Below, in pieces: positions 42,548 to 51,014 of a stretch of 64,000 nt of DNA. Position 1 is the stretch's first letter. Every line of letters begins with the position of its first letter. The notes below the pieces were generated by a model. It made no database searches and was not told the origin of the DNA. It worked only from the letters and a program-made list of their open reading frames with translations. The translations under genes were made by a program, and so were the position numbers. Source of the DNA: Sporocytophaga sp. (GTDB lineage: Bacteria > Bacteroidota > Bacteroidia > Cytophagales > Cytophagaceae); NCBI RefSeq assembly GCF_017745095.1, contig NZ_JAGHZZ010000060.1, forward strand, positions 116,387-180,386, given 5' to 3'.

Positions 42548-43117
42548 TCAGCCCATCATGCCTTTTTTAAGCTTTGCATCCTGAGGATCATTGCCTAACC
42601 ATATAGAATACAAAAGTTTTTTAAAATCGAGGCTTTTGACAAGAGCCTGCTCTTTATTGTTTTTATAAATCCTTAAACCTATACCAGGAAGATAAACCAA
42701 ATCAAACACGTCGCCATTATTGACATCTTCTTTAAACGCATTCATTACTGTTTCAATATTAGCTTTATTCGTCCCCCAATTACCATTGGTCACACGGTCA
42801 AATTCCGAACGCATATTCTCTTCAAGTCTTTTGCTGGTTATGAGGTCAGAGACAACATGTATTCTGATGCTCATAGGTTCATCTGCCTGAATAATTTTAT
42901 TGGCATCTTTACTTCTCTCTTTCAGATAAAGCCCACCTTCGAAAAGGTCCATGCAAAACTTCCTTCTTACTCCCCATCCGTTTAATACCAATTGCTGCTT
43001 TTCTGCCGATATATTTAAATTATCTGGCATTTTGTTATCCTTACCTTTGCTTTGAGCTTGTGGTACAATAGAGCATACCAATAATACCAGTATCAGCAGA
43101 TTTTTCAGTTTTGACAT
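42548..43117 (-). CDS. Chalcone isomerase-fold exported protein
   Basis: A 189-residue protein with a signal peptide (LLILVLLVCSIVPQAQS). The rest matches the bacterial chalcone-isomerase-like family: LVLNGWGVRRKFCMDLFEGG, LYLKERSKDANKIIQADEPM, then SIRIHVVSDLITSKRLEENM, and the end LVKSLDFKKLLYSIWLGNDP. Members of this group have the CHI fold and generally bind small or fatty-acid-like ligands; the plant catalytic activity is not expected. Its role is unknown. It is alone on the minus strand. Confidence 0.85.
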   Translation of the reverse strand: MSKLKNLLILVLLVCSIVPQAQSKGKDNKMPDNLNISAEKQQLVLNGWGVRRKFCMDLFEGGLYLKERSKDANKIIQADEPMSIRIHVVSDLITSKRLEENMRSEFDRVTNGNWGTNKANIETVMNAFKEDVNNGDVFDLVYLPGIGLRIYKNNKEQALVKSLDFKKLLYSIWLGNDPQDAKLKKGMMG

Positions 43118-43201
43118 AAAGAGGGGTTATTTTTTATTGATGCTCCTATAACCTCTTCGACATATCCATAAGTTCAATCTCGCACAAAAAGCTTCAACCT
43201 T

Positions 43202-45085
43202 TTAATCCATAATTAAAAGTTCCCAGTTTTCAATTTCTTTTATCTTAAGAGTCTTCCTTTTCTCATCCTGCCTTTGCTGTACTCTTTTTCTGAATTCCCA
43301 ACAAGTATTTTTGCCAATCTCCAGCTTCACACTTAACTCATCCAAAGTATACTTAGCCGTTTTGAGATTTGTACAGTAAAGCAGATAAAAGGCCTTATTC
43401 AAAGGAATTTTAATCCCGTGAAAGAGAGTATTAGAAGTTGGAGATTCTATGTAATTACACTTTGTACATTTTCTTGAAAAAGTTTTTTCAGAAAACTTTC
43501 CATTGTTACACTTCCTGCAAACATACCCTTCTGCCCATTTCAACTCTTCTAAATATCTGAGACATGCACTCTGATCCGGAAAGGTTGTTAAAAATTCTTC
43601 AAGAGAAATCTCTTCTGAAACTATCCTTGCCTTGCGTTCTTCCTTCACCTTGGTCTTTAGTTTCCAGTTATCCAGATCAAGCTGAATATTCATTTCAGCC
43701 AGCTTTTTAGAATACAATTCCAGTTTATCATGAGCCAAAGACAATTCATCTGTCTTCTCCTGAAGTGCTCTTGTCCGCTCTTGTACTTTCATATCCAACT
43801 CCCTATTTACTTTGCCCGCAAGCAGATTCTTCTCTTCCAATTCAACAACTAATTGGCCTTTAAGATCATTGTTTTCTTTTAAATGAATGATGATTTGTTT
43901 GTCAGCCTCATTCTTTTCTTTCCTGATCATCTTGAGCCTGTCTCCTAGTGCAAATGAAAGAATCATAGCTTCAGCAAGAATCCCATAATTAAAAACATAT
44001 ACACTAAAAATATCTGGTTCTATAATTTTATTTAACCTGAGCTGAAGGATGATCAAGGATATAAAGACTACTGTATAACCCAGTATAAAAAATCTGGCTG
44101 CCTTATAACCTTTTATATAGATATAAATAGAAATTGCATAAATCAATACAAAAGGCACTATATATAGCTCTGGCAAAGAAAATTTAGAATTTCTGAACGC
44201 TTCAATACCAACATAACAAGTATATAATATTGTAAGAAAAAGTAATGTTTTATCAGCTTGAGGAAAGTTTATTTTCAGATTTAGAAAAGCTCTTGCATAG
44301 AATACAGAACTGATAAGAAATACCAGAGGGGCAATGTAATAATAGAGATAAAGACTATCTGAAGAAAAACCTTTCCAGAAAACCTCTACTCCCAGACCAT
44401 CTTCTGTAAGAGATAGGAATATGCAAGCAACAACATAAACAGAATAAAATAAATAAACCCTCTCCTTATTGGTAATATAAAGCAGCAGGTTATAAATCAG
44501 CATTAGCAGAAGACAGCCATAATAAATACCAAGAAAGAAATACTCATATAACGCATAAGCGGTAAAGTAATGCTGAGACCTTATTTTAAATTCTAGTCCG
44601 GTATCATTAGGAGAATAAATCCTGGCATAAACTGTATAATTAGTAAGCGTAGACGGTAAGTCAAAGACGTAATTTTTATGAGGATAGCTTTTGGCCTTTT
44701 GATGAAGCAGACCTGAAGTATATTGCCTTATAACCCCCTTTTCATCCGGAATCCATACATCCAATAATTTAATGTTGGGCGTAAGACTTTCCAGCACCCA
44801 TTTTTTATCCCTTGAGGCATTATTCTTAACATGAAATCTGATCCAATAAACAGAAGAAGGATTAAAGTTTCTTAAAACTCCACTTTCTGATTTAAAAAAG
44901 GTTCCTTTTGATGCTATTTCTTCAAATGTTTTTTCACCTGAAAAATCCTCCAACCATTCAGCTTCTTTTCCCTGAATGATCAAATCTTCTGCGTGATCTG
45001 TCAGATCAATTTTTGCATAAATTTCCCCCACTGATAAAATCAGACAAGTCAGAAAAATTATAAACCTGAAAACTCGACTGCTCAT
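43202..45085 (-). CDS. 7TMR-DISM membrane sensor fused to an IS1595-type zinc ribbon and helix-turn-helix
   Basis: 627 residues from the ATG at 45085, chosen because it starts a signal peptide (FIIFLTCLILSVGEIYA); the longer frame begins with TTG. Residues 30-165 fit the 7TMR-DISMED2 domain, 185-385 hold seven helices, 388-485 a coiled coil (GKVNRELDMKVQERTRALQE). Residues 497-560 match the zinc-ribbon module of IS1595/ISXO2 transposases (FPDQSACLRYLEELKWAEGY, Cys523/526 and Cys540/543, SNTLFHGIKIPLNKAFYLLY), followed by a likely helix-turn-helix (LDELSVKLEIGKNTCWEF). No transposase catalytic domain follows. The front half is paralogous to the histidine kinase at 19023-20996. Inferred: a membrane sensor that binds DNA directly. 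Confidence 0.85.
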   Translation of the reverse strand: MSSRVFRFIIFLTCLILSVGEIYAKIDLTDHAEDLIIQGKEAEWLEDFSGEKTFEEIASKGTFFKSESGVLRNFNPSSVYWIRFHVKNNASRDKKWVLESLTPNIKLLDVWIPDEKGVIRQYTSGLLHQKAKSYPHKNYVFDLPSTLTNYTVYARIYSPNDTGLEFKIRSQHYFTAYALYEYFFLGIYYGCLLLMLIYNLLLYITNKERVYLFYSVYVVACIFLSLTEDGLGVEVFWKGFSSDSLYLYYYIAPLVFLISSVFYARAFLNLKINFPQADKTLLFLTILYTCYVGIEAFRNSKFSLPELYIVPFVLIYAISIYIYIKGYKAARFFILGYTVVFISLIILQLRLNKIIEPDIFSVYVFNYGILAEAMILSFALGDRLKMIRKEKNEADKQIIIHLKENNDLKGQLVVELEEKNLLAGKVNRELDMKVQERTRALQEKTDELSLAHDKLELYSKKLAEMNIQLDLDNWKLKTKVKEERKARIVSEEISLEEFLTTFPDQSACLRYLEELKWAEGYVCRKCNNGKFSEKTFSRKCTKCNYIESPTSNTLFHGIKIPLNKAFYLLYCTNLKTAKYTLDELSVKLEIGKNTCWEFRKRVQQRQDEKRKTLKIKEIENWELLIMD

Positions 45086-45312
45086 AAATTGCTTTTTTCT
45101 AAGATCGTTACTCCGGGATGACTTTTCATCACCATTTAACCATAAAAACTTGAATAACAGACACAAAACTAAGGTAATAAACCGTAATTTTATTCTTCAA
45201 TAACGAAGATTACCCAGCCCAAAAATATAATTTTTTATAAAAAATCTTATTTATTTCTTATTTCTCTTCCTATTCTTTGCTATCGATTACATGGTAAAAA
45301 ATTAATTATCCT

Positions 45313-47592
45313 ATGAAAAGATTATTTAAAAAGTTAACTAAAGCTGGTAATCTAGTAGTTATGGCTTTAGCATTCAGTTATCAAAATACCCAGGCGCAAA
45401 GTCAGGATCAAAAGATTGATCATCTGATATCTCAGATGTCTATTGAAGAAAAAGTAGGTCAGATGACACAAATTGACCTGAACCTGCTTGCTGTCAATGG
45501 ATACCAGAACACAGACGGTAGTCTTGATAAAGAAAAGCTTAAAAAAGCTATTCTTGAATACAAGGTGGGCTCCGTCCTTAATCCTGTTGGAAGAGCCTAT
45601 TCTGTTGAGACCTGGCATAAGATCATTACAGAAATCCAGGACTTAGCGAAAAAGACGCCTAACAAAATTCCTGTGATATATGGAATAGATGCAGTGCATG
45701 GAACAACTTTTACCCTTAATTCAACACTTTTTCCTCATAACCTGGGACTTGCAGCTACTCGAAATGAGGACCTTGCCAAACAAGGAGGAAACATAACTGC
45801 AAGAGAAGTAAGAGCTTCCGGCATCAGATGGAATTTCTCTCCTGTATTAGACGCTGGCAGACAGCCATTATGGTCAAGATTTGCAGAAACCTGGGGTGAA
45901 GATGTCTACCTTACCAAACAAATGGGAGTTGCAACCATCAAAGGTATGGAAGGCGATGGTCTTAAAAATCCTACAGCTGTAGCATCATGTATGAAGCACT
46001 TTATCGGCTATTCTGCTCCAAGAACAGGTAAGGACAGAACACCGGCTCATATTCCTGATATTATTCTCAGAGAATATTATCTGCCTCAATTTAAAGCTGC
46101 TATTGAAGCTGGTGCATCCACAGTAATGATTAACTCGGCAGAAATCAATGGCATACCAACCCATGCAAATGAATACCTTCTGAAAGAAGTGCTAAGAAAA
46201 GAACTTGGCTTTAAGGGATTAGTCGTAACAGACTGGGAAGACATTATAAGATTGCACAACAGACATATGATCGCTGCTAGTCCTAAAGAGGCAGTTAAGA
46301 TAGCTATTAATGCAGGTATTGACATGAGTATGGTACCTAATGACTATAGCTTCTTCACCTATCTGACCGAACTTGTAAAAGAAGGACAAGTAAGCATGGA
46401 AACGATTAATGCATCTGTTAAAAGAATATTAAAGCTTAAATATGATCTGGGATTATTTGACAATCCTTATCCTGAAAAATCAGCTGCCTCTTTGTTTAAC
46501 CTTCCTGAATATGGTGCAGCAGCACTGCAGGCTTCAAGAGAGTCTATAACGCTCTTAAAAAATGAAACCCTTGGAACAAGTCCGGTATTGCCTTTAAAGA
46601 AAAATGCTAAGATACTCCTTGCCGGTCCCGGAGCTGATAACCTTCCAAGTCTTCACGGATGCTGGTCTTATTCATGGCAAGGTAACAATAGCAAATACTA
46701 TCCTTCCACAACCAAAACAATTCTTCAGGCAATAGAAGAAAAAACAGGTAAAAACAATGTTACCTTTTACGGTTCAAAAGAATATAATAGCGAGGTCAAT
46801 TTTGCTACAGAATCTATTTTTAAATATGCATCATCGTTTGACTTCATTGTTCTTTGTCTTGGAGAAGATGCATATGCTGAACAGCCTGGAGCCATCGATG
46901 AATTAGCGCTTCCTGCAAATCAGTTAAATCTTGCCAAAGTAGCAATTAGCACAGGCAAGCCAGTAATTCTTATCATGACTCAAGGCAGACCTCGCGTGAT
47001 CAATACTATAGTTCCTGGTGTAAAAGGAATTATACAAGCATATTGGCCAGGTACCAAAGGTGCTGATGCAATAGCAGACGTATTGTTTGGAGATTATAAC
47101 CCTGACGGCAGATTGCCATTTACTTATCCTGCAGCCACAGGAGATCTGGTTTTGTATGATCACAAGTTTACTGAAAAAATTCAGGAAACAGCTCAAGGGT
47201 TTGAATACAATGGATACAAACCACAGTGGCCTTTCGGTTTCGGCCTTAGCTATACGACTTTTGAATACAGTCCTATTAAGGTCAACAAGAAAGAGTTTAC
47301 AGGAAATGAAACAGTAAAAATTTCAGTGGAAGTGAAAAACAGTGGGCAGATGAATGGAAAACATACTGTAGAATTATATTCGAGAGACCTGTTTGCCAGC
47401 GTCACACCTGACAACAAGCGCCTTAGAAAATTTAAAAAGGTTGCAATCAAAGCTGGAGAAACTGTCACTATAGAATTCGAACTAGACAAAAATGATCTGG
47501 CATTTGTAAATAAAAAGCTGGAGACTGTAACTGAGCCTGGTGAATTTGAGTTAATGATTGAAAATCAAAAGGTGTTAATTTCATATAAATAG
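45313..47592 (+). CDS. bglX: GH3 beta-glucosidase, exported
   Basis: A 759-residue glycoside hydrolase family 3 enzyme, which removes terminal glucose from beta-glucosides and cello-oligosaccharides. Signal peptide residues 1-29 (VVMALAFSYQNTQAQ). The N-terminal domain has KVGQMTQIDL, PVIYGIDAVHGTTFTLNSTL, and CMKHFIGY. The nucleophile Asp307 lies in KGLVVTDWED. The alpha/beta sandwich domain (FIVLCLGEDAYAEQPGAIDE) and a fibronectin-III-like C-terminal domain (VKISVEVKNSGQMNGKHTVE) follow, as in BglX. No sorting domain, so periplasmic location is likely. It fits a polysaccharide-degrading lifestyle. Divergent from the DISM-zinc-ribbon gene. Confidence 0.94.
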   Translation: MKRLFKKLTKAGNLVVMALAFSYQNTQAQSQDQKIDHLISQMSIEEKVGQMTQIDLNLLAVNGYQNTDGSLDKEKLKKAILEYKVGSVLNPVGRAYSVETWHKIITEIQDLAKKTPNKIPVIYGIDAVHGTTFTLNSTLFPHNLGLAATRNEDLAKQGGNITAREVRASGIRWNFSPVLDAGRQPLWSRFAETWGEDVYLTKQMGVATIKGMEGDGLKNPTAVASCMKHFIGYSAPRTGKDRTPAHIPDIILREYYLPQFKAAIEAGASTVMINSAEINGIPTHANEYLLKEVLRKELGFKGLVVTDWEDIIRLHNRHMIAASPKEAVKIAINAGIDMSMVPNDYSFFTYLTELVKEGQVSMETINASVKRILKLKYDLGLFDNPYPEKSAASLFNLPEYGAAALQASRESITLLKNETLGTSPVLPLKKNAKILLAGPGADNLPSLHGCWSYSWQGNNSKYYPSTTKTILQAIEEKTGKNNVTFYGSKEYNSEVNFATESIFKYASSFDFIVLCLGEDAYAEQPGAIDELALPANQLNLAKVAISTGKPVILIMTQGRPRVINTIVPGVKGIIQAYWPGTKGADAIADVLFGDYNPDGRLPFTYPAATGDLVLYDHKFTEKIQETAQGFEYNGYKPQWPFGFGLSYTTFEYSPIKVNKKEFTGNETVKISVEVKNSGQMNGKHTVELYSRDLFASVTPDNKRLRKFKKVAIKAGETVTIEFELDKNDLAFVNKKLETVTEPGEFELMIENQKVLISYK

Positions 47593-47771
47593 ACTGAATT
47601 GAGTGTTTCTTATCCTGTTCGTCTTTACATTTCAAGATTTGGTATATTCTTTGTAAAAGTCGAAAGAAACAGGCACTAATTTCGTGTTAATGGTTTAGTA
47701 GATATGAATAAACAAACGGGCAATACCCGGATTAAAATTTTATTAATAAGTAAACTAAACCTTTGAAAACT

Positions 47772-48170
47772 ATGACCACCATGAAATTAAAAGTAATCTT
47801 CAGTGCACTTATAATGAGTGCTGTCCTATTTGTTTCACAGGCCAATGCTCAGACTGACGGGCCTAAACATCCCCATAAAGGAGGAGAAAGATTTAGCCCA
47901 AAGAAACAAACTGAATGGATGAAAACAGAGCTGTCATTATCAGACGATCAGACAGCTAAAGTTGAAACCATCAATCAGAAATATTCTGACAAAAGAAAAG
48001 CAATGCATGAAGAACATCGTAAACAGATGAAAGCATTGAAAGATGAACAGGATAAAGAATTTCAAAGCGTACTAAATAAAGACCAGTATGCTAAACTCGA
48101 AGCCAAAAAAGCAGAGATGAAAGAAAAAAGAAAGCAAGCTCACAAAGAGCGTAAAGGTACCAACAAATAG
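47772..48170 (+). CDS. Spy/CpxP-like (LTXXQ) periplasmic protein
   Basis: 132 residues from the ATG at 47772. A signal peptide (VIFSALIMSAVLFVSQANAQ) precedes a charged helical protein with the Spy/CpxP-type motif LSLSDDQTAKVETINQKYS and repeated Lys/Glu-rich helices (YAKLEAKKAEMKEKRKQAHK). Similar Bacteroidota proteins are thought to be ATP-independent periplasmic chaperones. The mature protein begins with a His-rich segment (PKHPHKGGERF), which might bind metal. A strong terminator follows. No Cpx-type two-component genes are adjacent. Confidence 0.8.
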   Translation: MTTMKLKVIFSALIMSAVLFVSQANAQTDGPKHPHKGGERFSPKKQTEWMKTELSLSDDQTAKVETINQKYSDKRKAMHEEHRKQMKALKDEQDKEFQSVLNKDQYAKLEAKKAEMKEKRKQAHKERKGTNK

Positions 48171-48214
48171 TTTGAATTTTTGACGAAGTACAAAATTTGT
48201 TGTGTTTAAGTGTG

Positions 48215-48247
48215 AAGCCCCGCAAGCGAAAGCAGCGGGGCTTTTTT
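48215..48247 (+). terminator. Rho-independent terminator
   Basis: Stem AAGCCCCGC / GCGGGGCTT with an 11-base loop, then a run of T. It ends the Spy-like gene and lies before the convergent ferredoxin stop at 48268. Confidence 0.88.
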
Positions 48248-48267
48248 GTTTTATATATTAGTCACAA

Positions 48268-48582
48268 CTACTCACCCTTCAACTTAAACATCATTCCATT
48301 CAAATGGCTTCCTATTCTTATTTGACAAGCCAATCTACTCGTAGAAGAAGCATCTGGCAAAGTATCAAGCATATCCAGTTCTGTATCAGAAGGCTCTCCT
48401 AATTTTTCCAAACCTCTTTCCACCTCCACATGACATGTAGCACAAAGTGCCATTCCACCACAAGTAGCCAACACAGGATAATCTGAAGCCTTTAAGACTT
48501 CCATTAAACTCAGGTTGATATCTTCAGGAATCTCTACCTCCTGTATATTACCTTGTCTATCTTCTATTTCAAATTTTATCAT
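48268..48582 (-). CDS. [2Fe-2S] ferredoxin
   Basis: A 104-residue adrenodoxin/plant-type ferredoxin. Cluster ligands Cys41, Cys47 and Cys50 (ATCGGMALCATCH) plus Cys86 (LACQI) have the correct spacing. The conserved acidic loop GEPSDTELDMLDTL, typical of adrenodoxin-type ferredoxins, may contact a partner. It is 11 bp downstream of the ferredoxin reductase gene on the same strand, so the two form a redox pair: NADPH to FNR to ferredoxin. The final electron acceptor is not in the window. Confidence 0.93.
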   Translation of the reverse strand: MIKFEIEDRQGNIQEVEIPEDINLSLMEVLKASDYPVLATCGGMALCATCHVEVERGLEKLGEPSDTELDMLDTLPDASSTSRLACQIRIGSHLNGMMFKLKGE

Positions 48583-48593
48583 TAGAGTAAATA

Positions 48594-49598
48594 TTAAAAT
48601 GCATTGACACCATTAACAGTTGTGTATTTAAAGCTAAGCTTCTGATCAGGATAAACATATTTGAAAGCACTTTGGGCCATCAATGCTGCTTCATGGAAAC
48701 CGCACAGAATAAGCTTCAGCTTACCCGGATAGGTATTAATATCACCTATCGCAAAAACACCGGGAATATTCGTGCTATAATCAAATGTATTTACTTCAAT
48801 TGCATTTTTATCTATGTTCAATCCCCACTCTGCAATAGGTCCAAGCTTTGGACTCAAACCAAATAAAGGAATGAGATAATCCGTTTTAAGTTCGCTTACT
48901 TCTTTATCCTTCCCAATCACAGTGGCAGATTCAAGAACATTATCTCCTTTCAGCTCTTTAAGGTGAGTGTTTAATAGCAATTTAATCTTACCAGCTTTAG
49001 CAAGCTCAAAGACCTTCTCAGCACTGTCTGGTGCACCTCTGAAAGATTCATTTCTATGAACAAGCGTTACCTCTGATGCTACGTTTGACAAAAAGATAGT
49101 CCAGTCTAATGCAGAATCACCTCCACCCGCAATAATGATTTTCTTATCACGAAAGCGTTCAGGATCTTTGACCATATAATAAACACCTTTCCCTTCATAT
49201 TTTTCAAGTTTTTCAATCTCAGGTTTTCTTGGCTCAAAACACCCCAGACCACCCGCAATTACGACAGTCTTGCAGGAAATGATAGACTCATCAGAAGTTT
49301 TGATTTCGAAAGTCCCATCTTCCTTCTTTGCAAGTGTCTCAACCCTTTCACCCAACGTAAAGGTAGGTTTGAAAGGATCAATCTGTTTTTTGAGATTATC
49401 AACGAGATCCTGAGCCAAAACCTCAGGAAAGCCAGGAATATCATAAATTGGCTTCTTAGGATAAATTTCCGATAACTGTCCACCTATCTGCGGAAGTACA
49501 TCGATAAGGTGACATCGCATCTTTAATAAACCGGCTTCAAAAACAGCAAAAAGTCCGACAGGTCCGGCTCCAATGATGCATATATCTGTGTGTATCAT
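48594..49598 (-). CDS. Ferredoxin-NADP+ reductase, thioredoxin-reductase type
   Basis: A 334-residue flavoenzyme of the thioredoxin-reductase-like FNR group (as in B. subtilis YumC or Chlorobium FNR). FAD site ICIIGAGPVGLFAVFEAGLL, then QIGGQLSEIYPKKPIYDIPG; NAD(P) site IIIAGGGDSALDWTIFLSNV; FAD end motif VFAIGDINTYPGKLKLI. The redox-active CxxC of true thioredoxin reductase is missing, supporting the FNR call. It is first in a two-gene unit with the ferredoxin. FNR reduces ferredoxin with NADPH for oxygenases or assimilation. Confidence 0.92.
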   Translation of the reverse strand: MIHTDICIIGAGPVGLFAVFEAGLLKMRCHLIDVLPQIGGQLSEIYPKKPIYDIPGFPEVLAQDLVDNLKKQIDPFKPTFTLGERVETLAKKEDGTFEIKTSDESIISCKTVVIAGGLGCFEPRKPEIEKLEKYEGKGVYYMVKDPERFRDKKIIIAGGGDSALDWTIFLSNVASEVTLVHRNESFRGAPDSAEKVFELAKAGKIKLLLNTHLKELKGDNVLESATVIGKDKEVSELKTDYLIPLFGLSPKLGPIAEWGLNIDKNAIEVNTFDYSTNIPGVFAIGDINTYPGKLKLILCGFHEAALMAQSAFKYVYPDQKLSFKYTTVNGVNAF

Positions 49599-49704
49599 AA
49601 AAATTATGAATTAGGTGGATGAATTACTTATAAACAAATATGCTTAACAATAATTAGCACAACAACTATTTTAGTAAAAAAATTTCAAACCTAAATAACT
49701 TATT

Positions 49705-50136
49705 CTATTCCAAGTTATTATATATTGAATTAAGAATTCTTTTAAAGTCTTCAAAATCCTTATCTGAAAGACCTTCCCAGGCTTTTAGCCTGATTTCCGA
49801 AACCGGAGGCATCAATTCCTTAACCATTGCAAGACCTGACTCTGTAAGGTGAACAATGAAAGATCGTCTATCCTTGGCATGCATTTTACGCTCAGTTAGC
49901 CCTTTTTCACAAAGAAGATCGATTATACGAGTGAGCGTAGGAGTATCTTTAAAAAGAAGCTCTGCCAGTTCCTTTTGATTCAAATCATTATGTTCATATA
50001 AATGTCGAAGGACAAGCCACTGATCCAGAGTGACATTAAAGCTTTTCTCATTAAACTGCTGCTGCGCATATTGTTTGACTCTCCGCGCTGTGCGGTCGAG
50101 GAGAAAGGAGTACATATTACAGAGGTAGTCTTCCAT
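49705..50136 (-). CDS. MarR family transcriptional regulator
   Basis: 143 residues from the ATG at 50136 (MEDYLCNMYSFLLDRTARRV); the longer frame would add an unlikely hydrophobic start. The winged helix-turn-helix is visible: LDQWLVLRHLYEHNDLNQKE, LAELLFKDTPTLTRIIDLLC, then ERKMHAKDRRSFIVHLTESG, with the conserved D-R-R-S wing. MarR proteins usually bind palindromes in their own promoter and respond to phenolic or redox ligands. The target here is unknown. It is divergent to the two-component operon; ~200 bp of shared upstream DNA could link their control. Confidence 0.88.
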   Translation of the reverse strand: MEDYLCNMYSFLLDRTARRVKQYAQQQFNEKSFNVTLDQWLVLRHLYEHNDLNQKELAELLFKDTPTLTRIIDLLCEKGLTERKMHAKDRRSFIVHLTESGLAMVKELMPPVSEIRLKAWEGLSDKDFEDFKRILNSIYNNLE

Positions 50137-50336
50137 TTTAGTATTTTTCAAATCACAAATACTCAAAATTATTGCAAAAACCAATTTGATTACAATTCTT
50201 CAGGATTTTTTTTACAAATCAATTTGTTGCATTTGTTTCTAATTAAGTGAATTTGAGAAAAAGCTTAATCTTGAAAAGATTACCTATTCCCATTTTACTC
50301 CAGAATCATTCACTACTTTTATAAAAACGTTGCTTT

Positions 50337-51014
50337 ATGAAAATTCTGGTTATTGAAGATGAAAAAGCACTTGCAGGAAGCATTACTTCTCAACTGGAGA
50401 AGGAAGGATACCTCTGCGAAGCTGCCTACGACTATCCAAGCGGACTGGAGAAGATAATGATATACAACTATGACTGTGTTGTAGTTGATATTAATCTTCC
50501 GGGAGGAGATGGTTTTTCTTTGGTAGACAATCTAAAAAAATCTTCTTCCTCTACAGGCATAATAATTATTTCTGCAAGAAACTCTCTGGATGATAAAGTA
50601 CGGGGCTTAAACACGGGCTCAGACGATTACCTTGTAAAGCCATTTCACTTTTCTGAATTAAATGCGCGCATAAAATCTCTTCTTAGAAGAAGAAATTTCA
50701 ACGGCAGTAATGAAATCGTATTTCATGAAATCAAAGTTGATCTTAACTCCAGAAAGGTATATGTGAACAATAATGAGATTGTTCTTTACAGAAAAGAATT
50801 CGATCTGTTAATGTATTTTCTTTCTAACAAAAATCATGTGCTCACGAAAGTTGCCATTGCAGAGCATTTGTGGGGAGACAACATAGACTCGGCGGATTCA
50901 TTGGATATTGTGTATTCACACATTAAAAACTTAAGGAAAAAGCTTCTGGATAAAGGCAGCAAAGATTATATCCAGTCGGTTTACGGTATCGGATATAAAT
51001 TTGGGGAAAAATGA
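50337..51014 (+). CDS. OmpR-family response regulator
   Basis: A 225-residue two-component regulator. Receiver domain residues 1-115 with phosphoacceptor Asp51 (DCVVVDINLPGGDGF), acidic pair near IEDEKA, and Lys in DDYLVKPFHFSEL. Residues 130-223 are the OmpR/PhoB winged helix (YRKEFDLLMYFLSNKNHVLT, then VYSHIKNLRKKLLDKGSKDY). It overlaps the histidine kinase gene by ATGA, so the pair is translationally coupled. The target is unknown, though the efflux operon downstream on the other strand is a possible one. Confidence 0.93.
   Translation: MKILVIEDEKALAGSITSQLEKEGYLCEAAYDYPSGLEKIMIYNYDCVVVDINLPGGDGFSLVDNLKKSSSSTGIIIISARNSLDDKVRGLNTGSDDYLVKPFHFSELNARIKSLLRRRNFNGSNEIVFHEIKVDLNSRKVYVNNNEIVLYRKEFDLLMYFLSNKNHVLTKVAIAEHLWGDNIDSADSLDIVYSHIKNLRKKLLDKGSKDYIQSVYGIGYKFGEK

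Noticed and set aside
43121-43130. GAGGGGTTAT, resembling the first box of the sigma promoter
   Set aside because: The second box (TTGTAGAATGATCA) is not found at the right distance and the orientation does not fit the adjacent gene.
43202-45085. Insertion sequence remnant at the end of the 7TMR gene
   Set aside because: The zinc-ribbon part is in frame, joined by a continuous coiled coil, lacks terminal inverted repeats and is followed by a normal stop; a domain fusion is the better reading.
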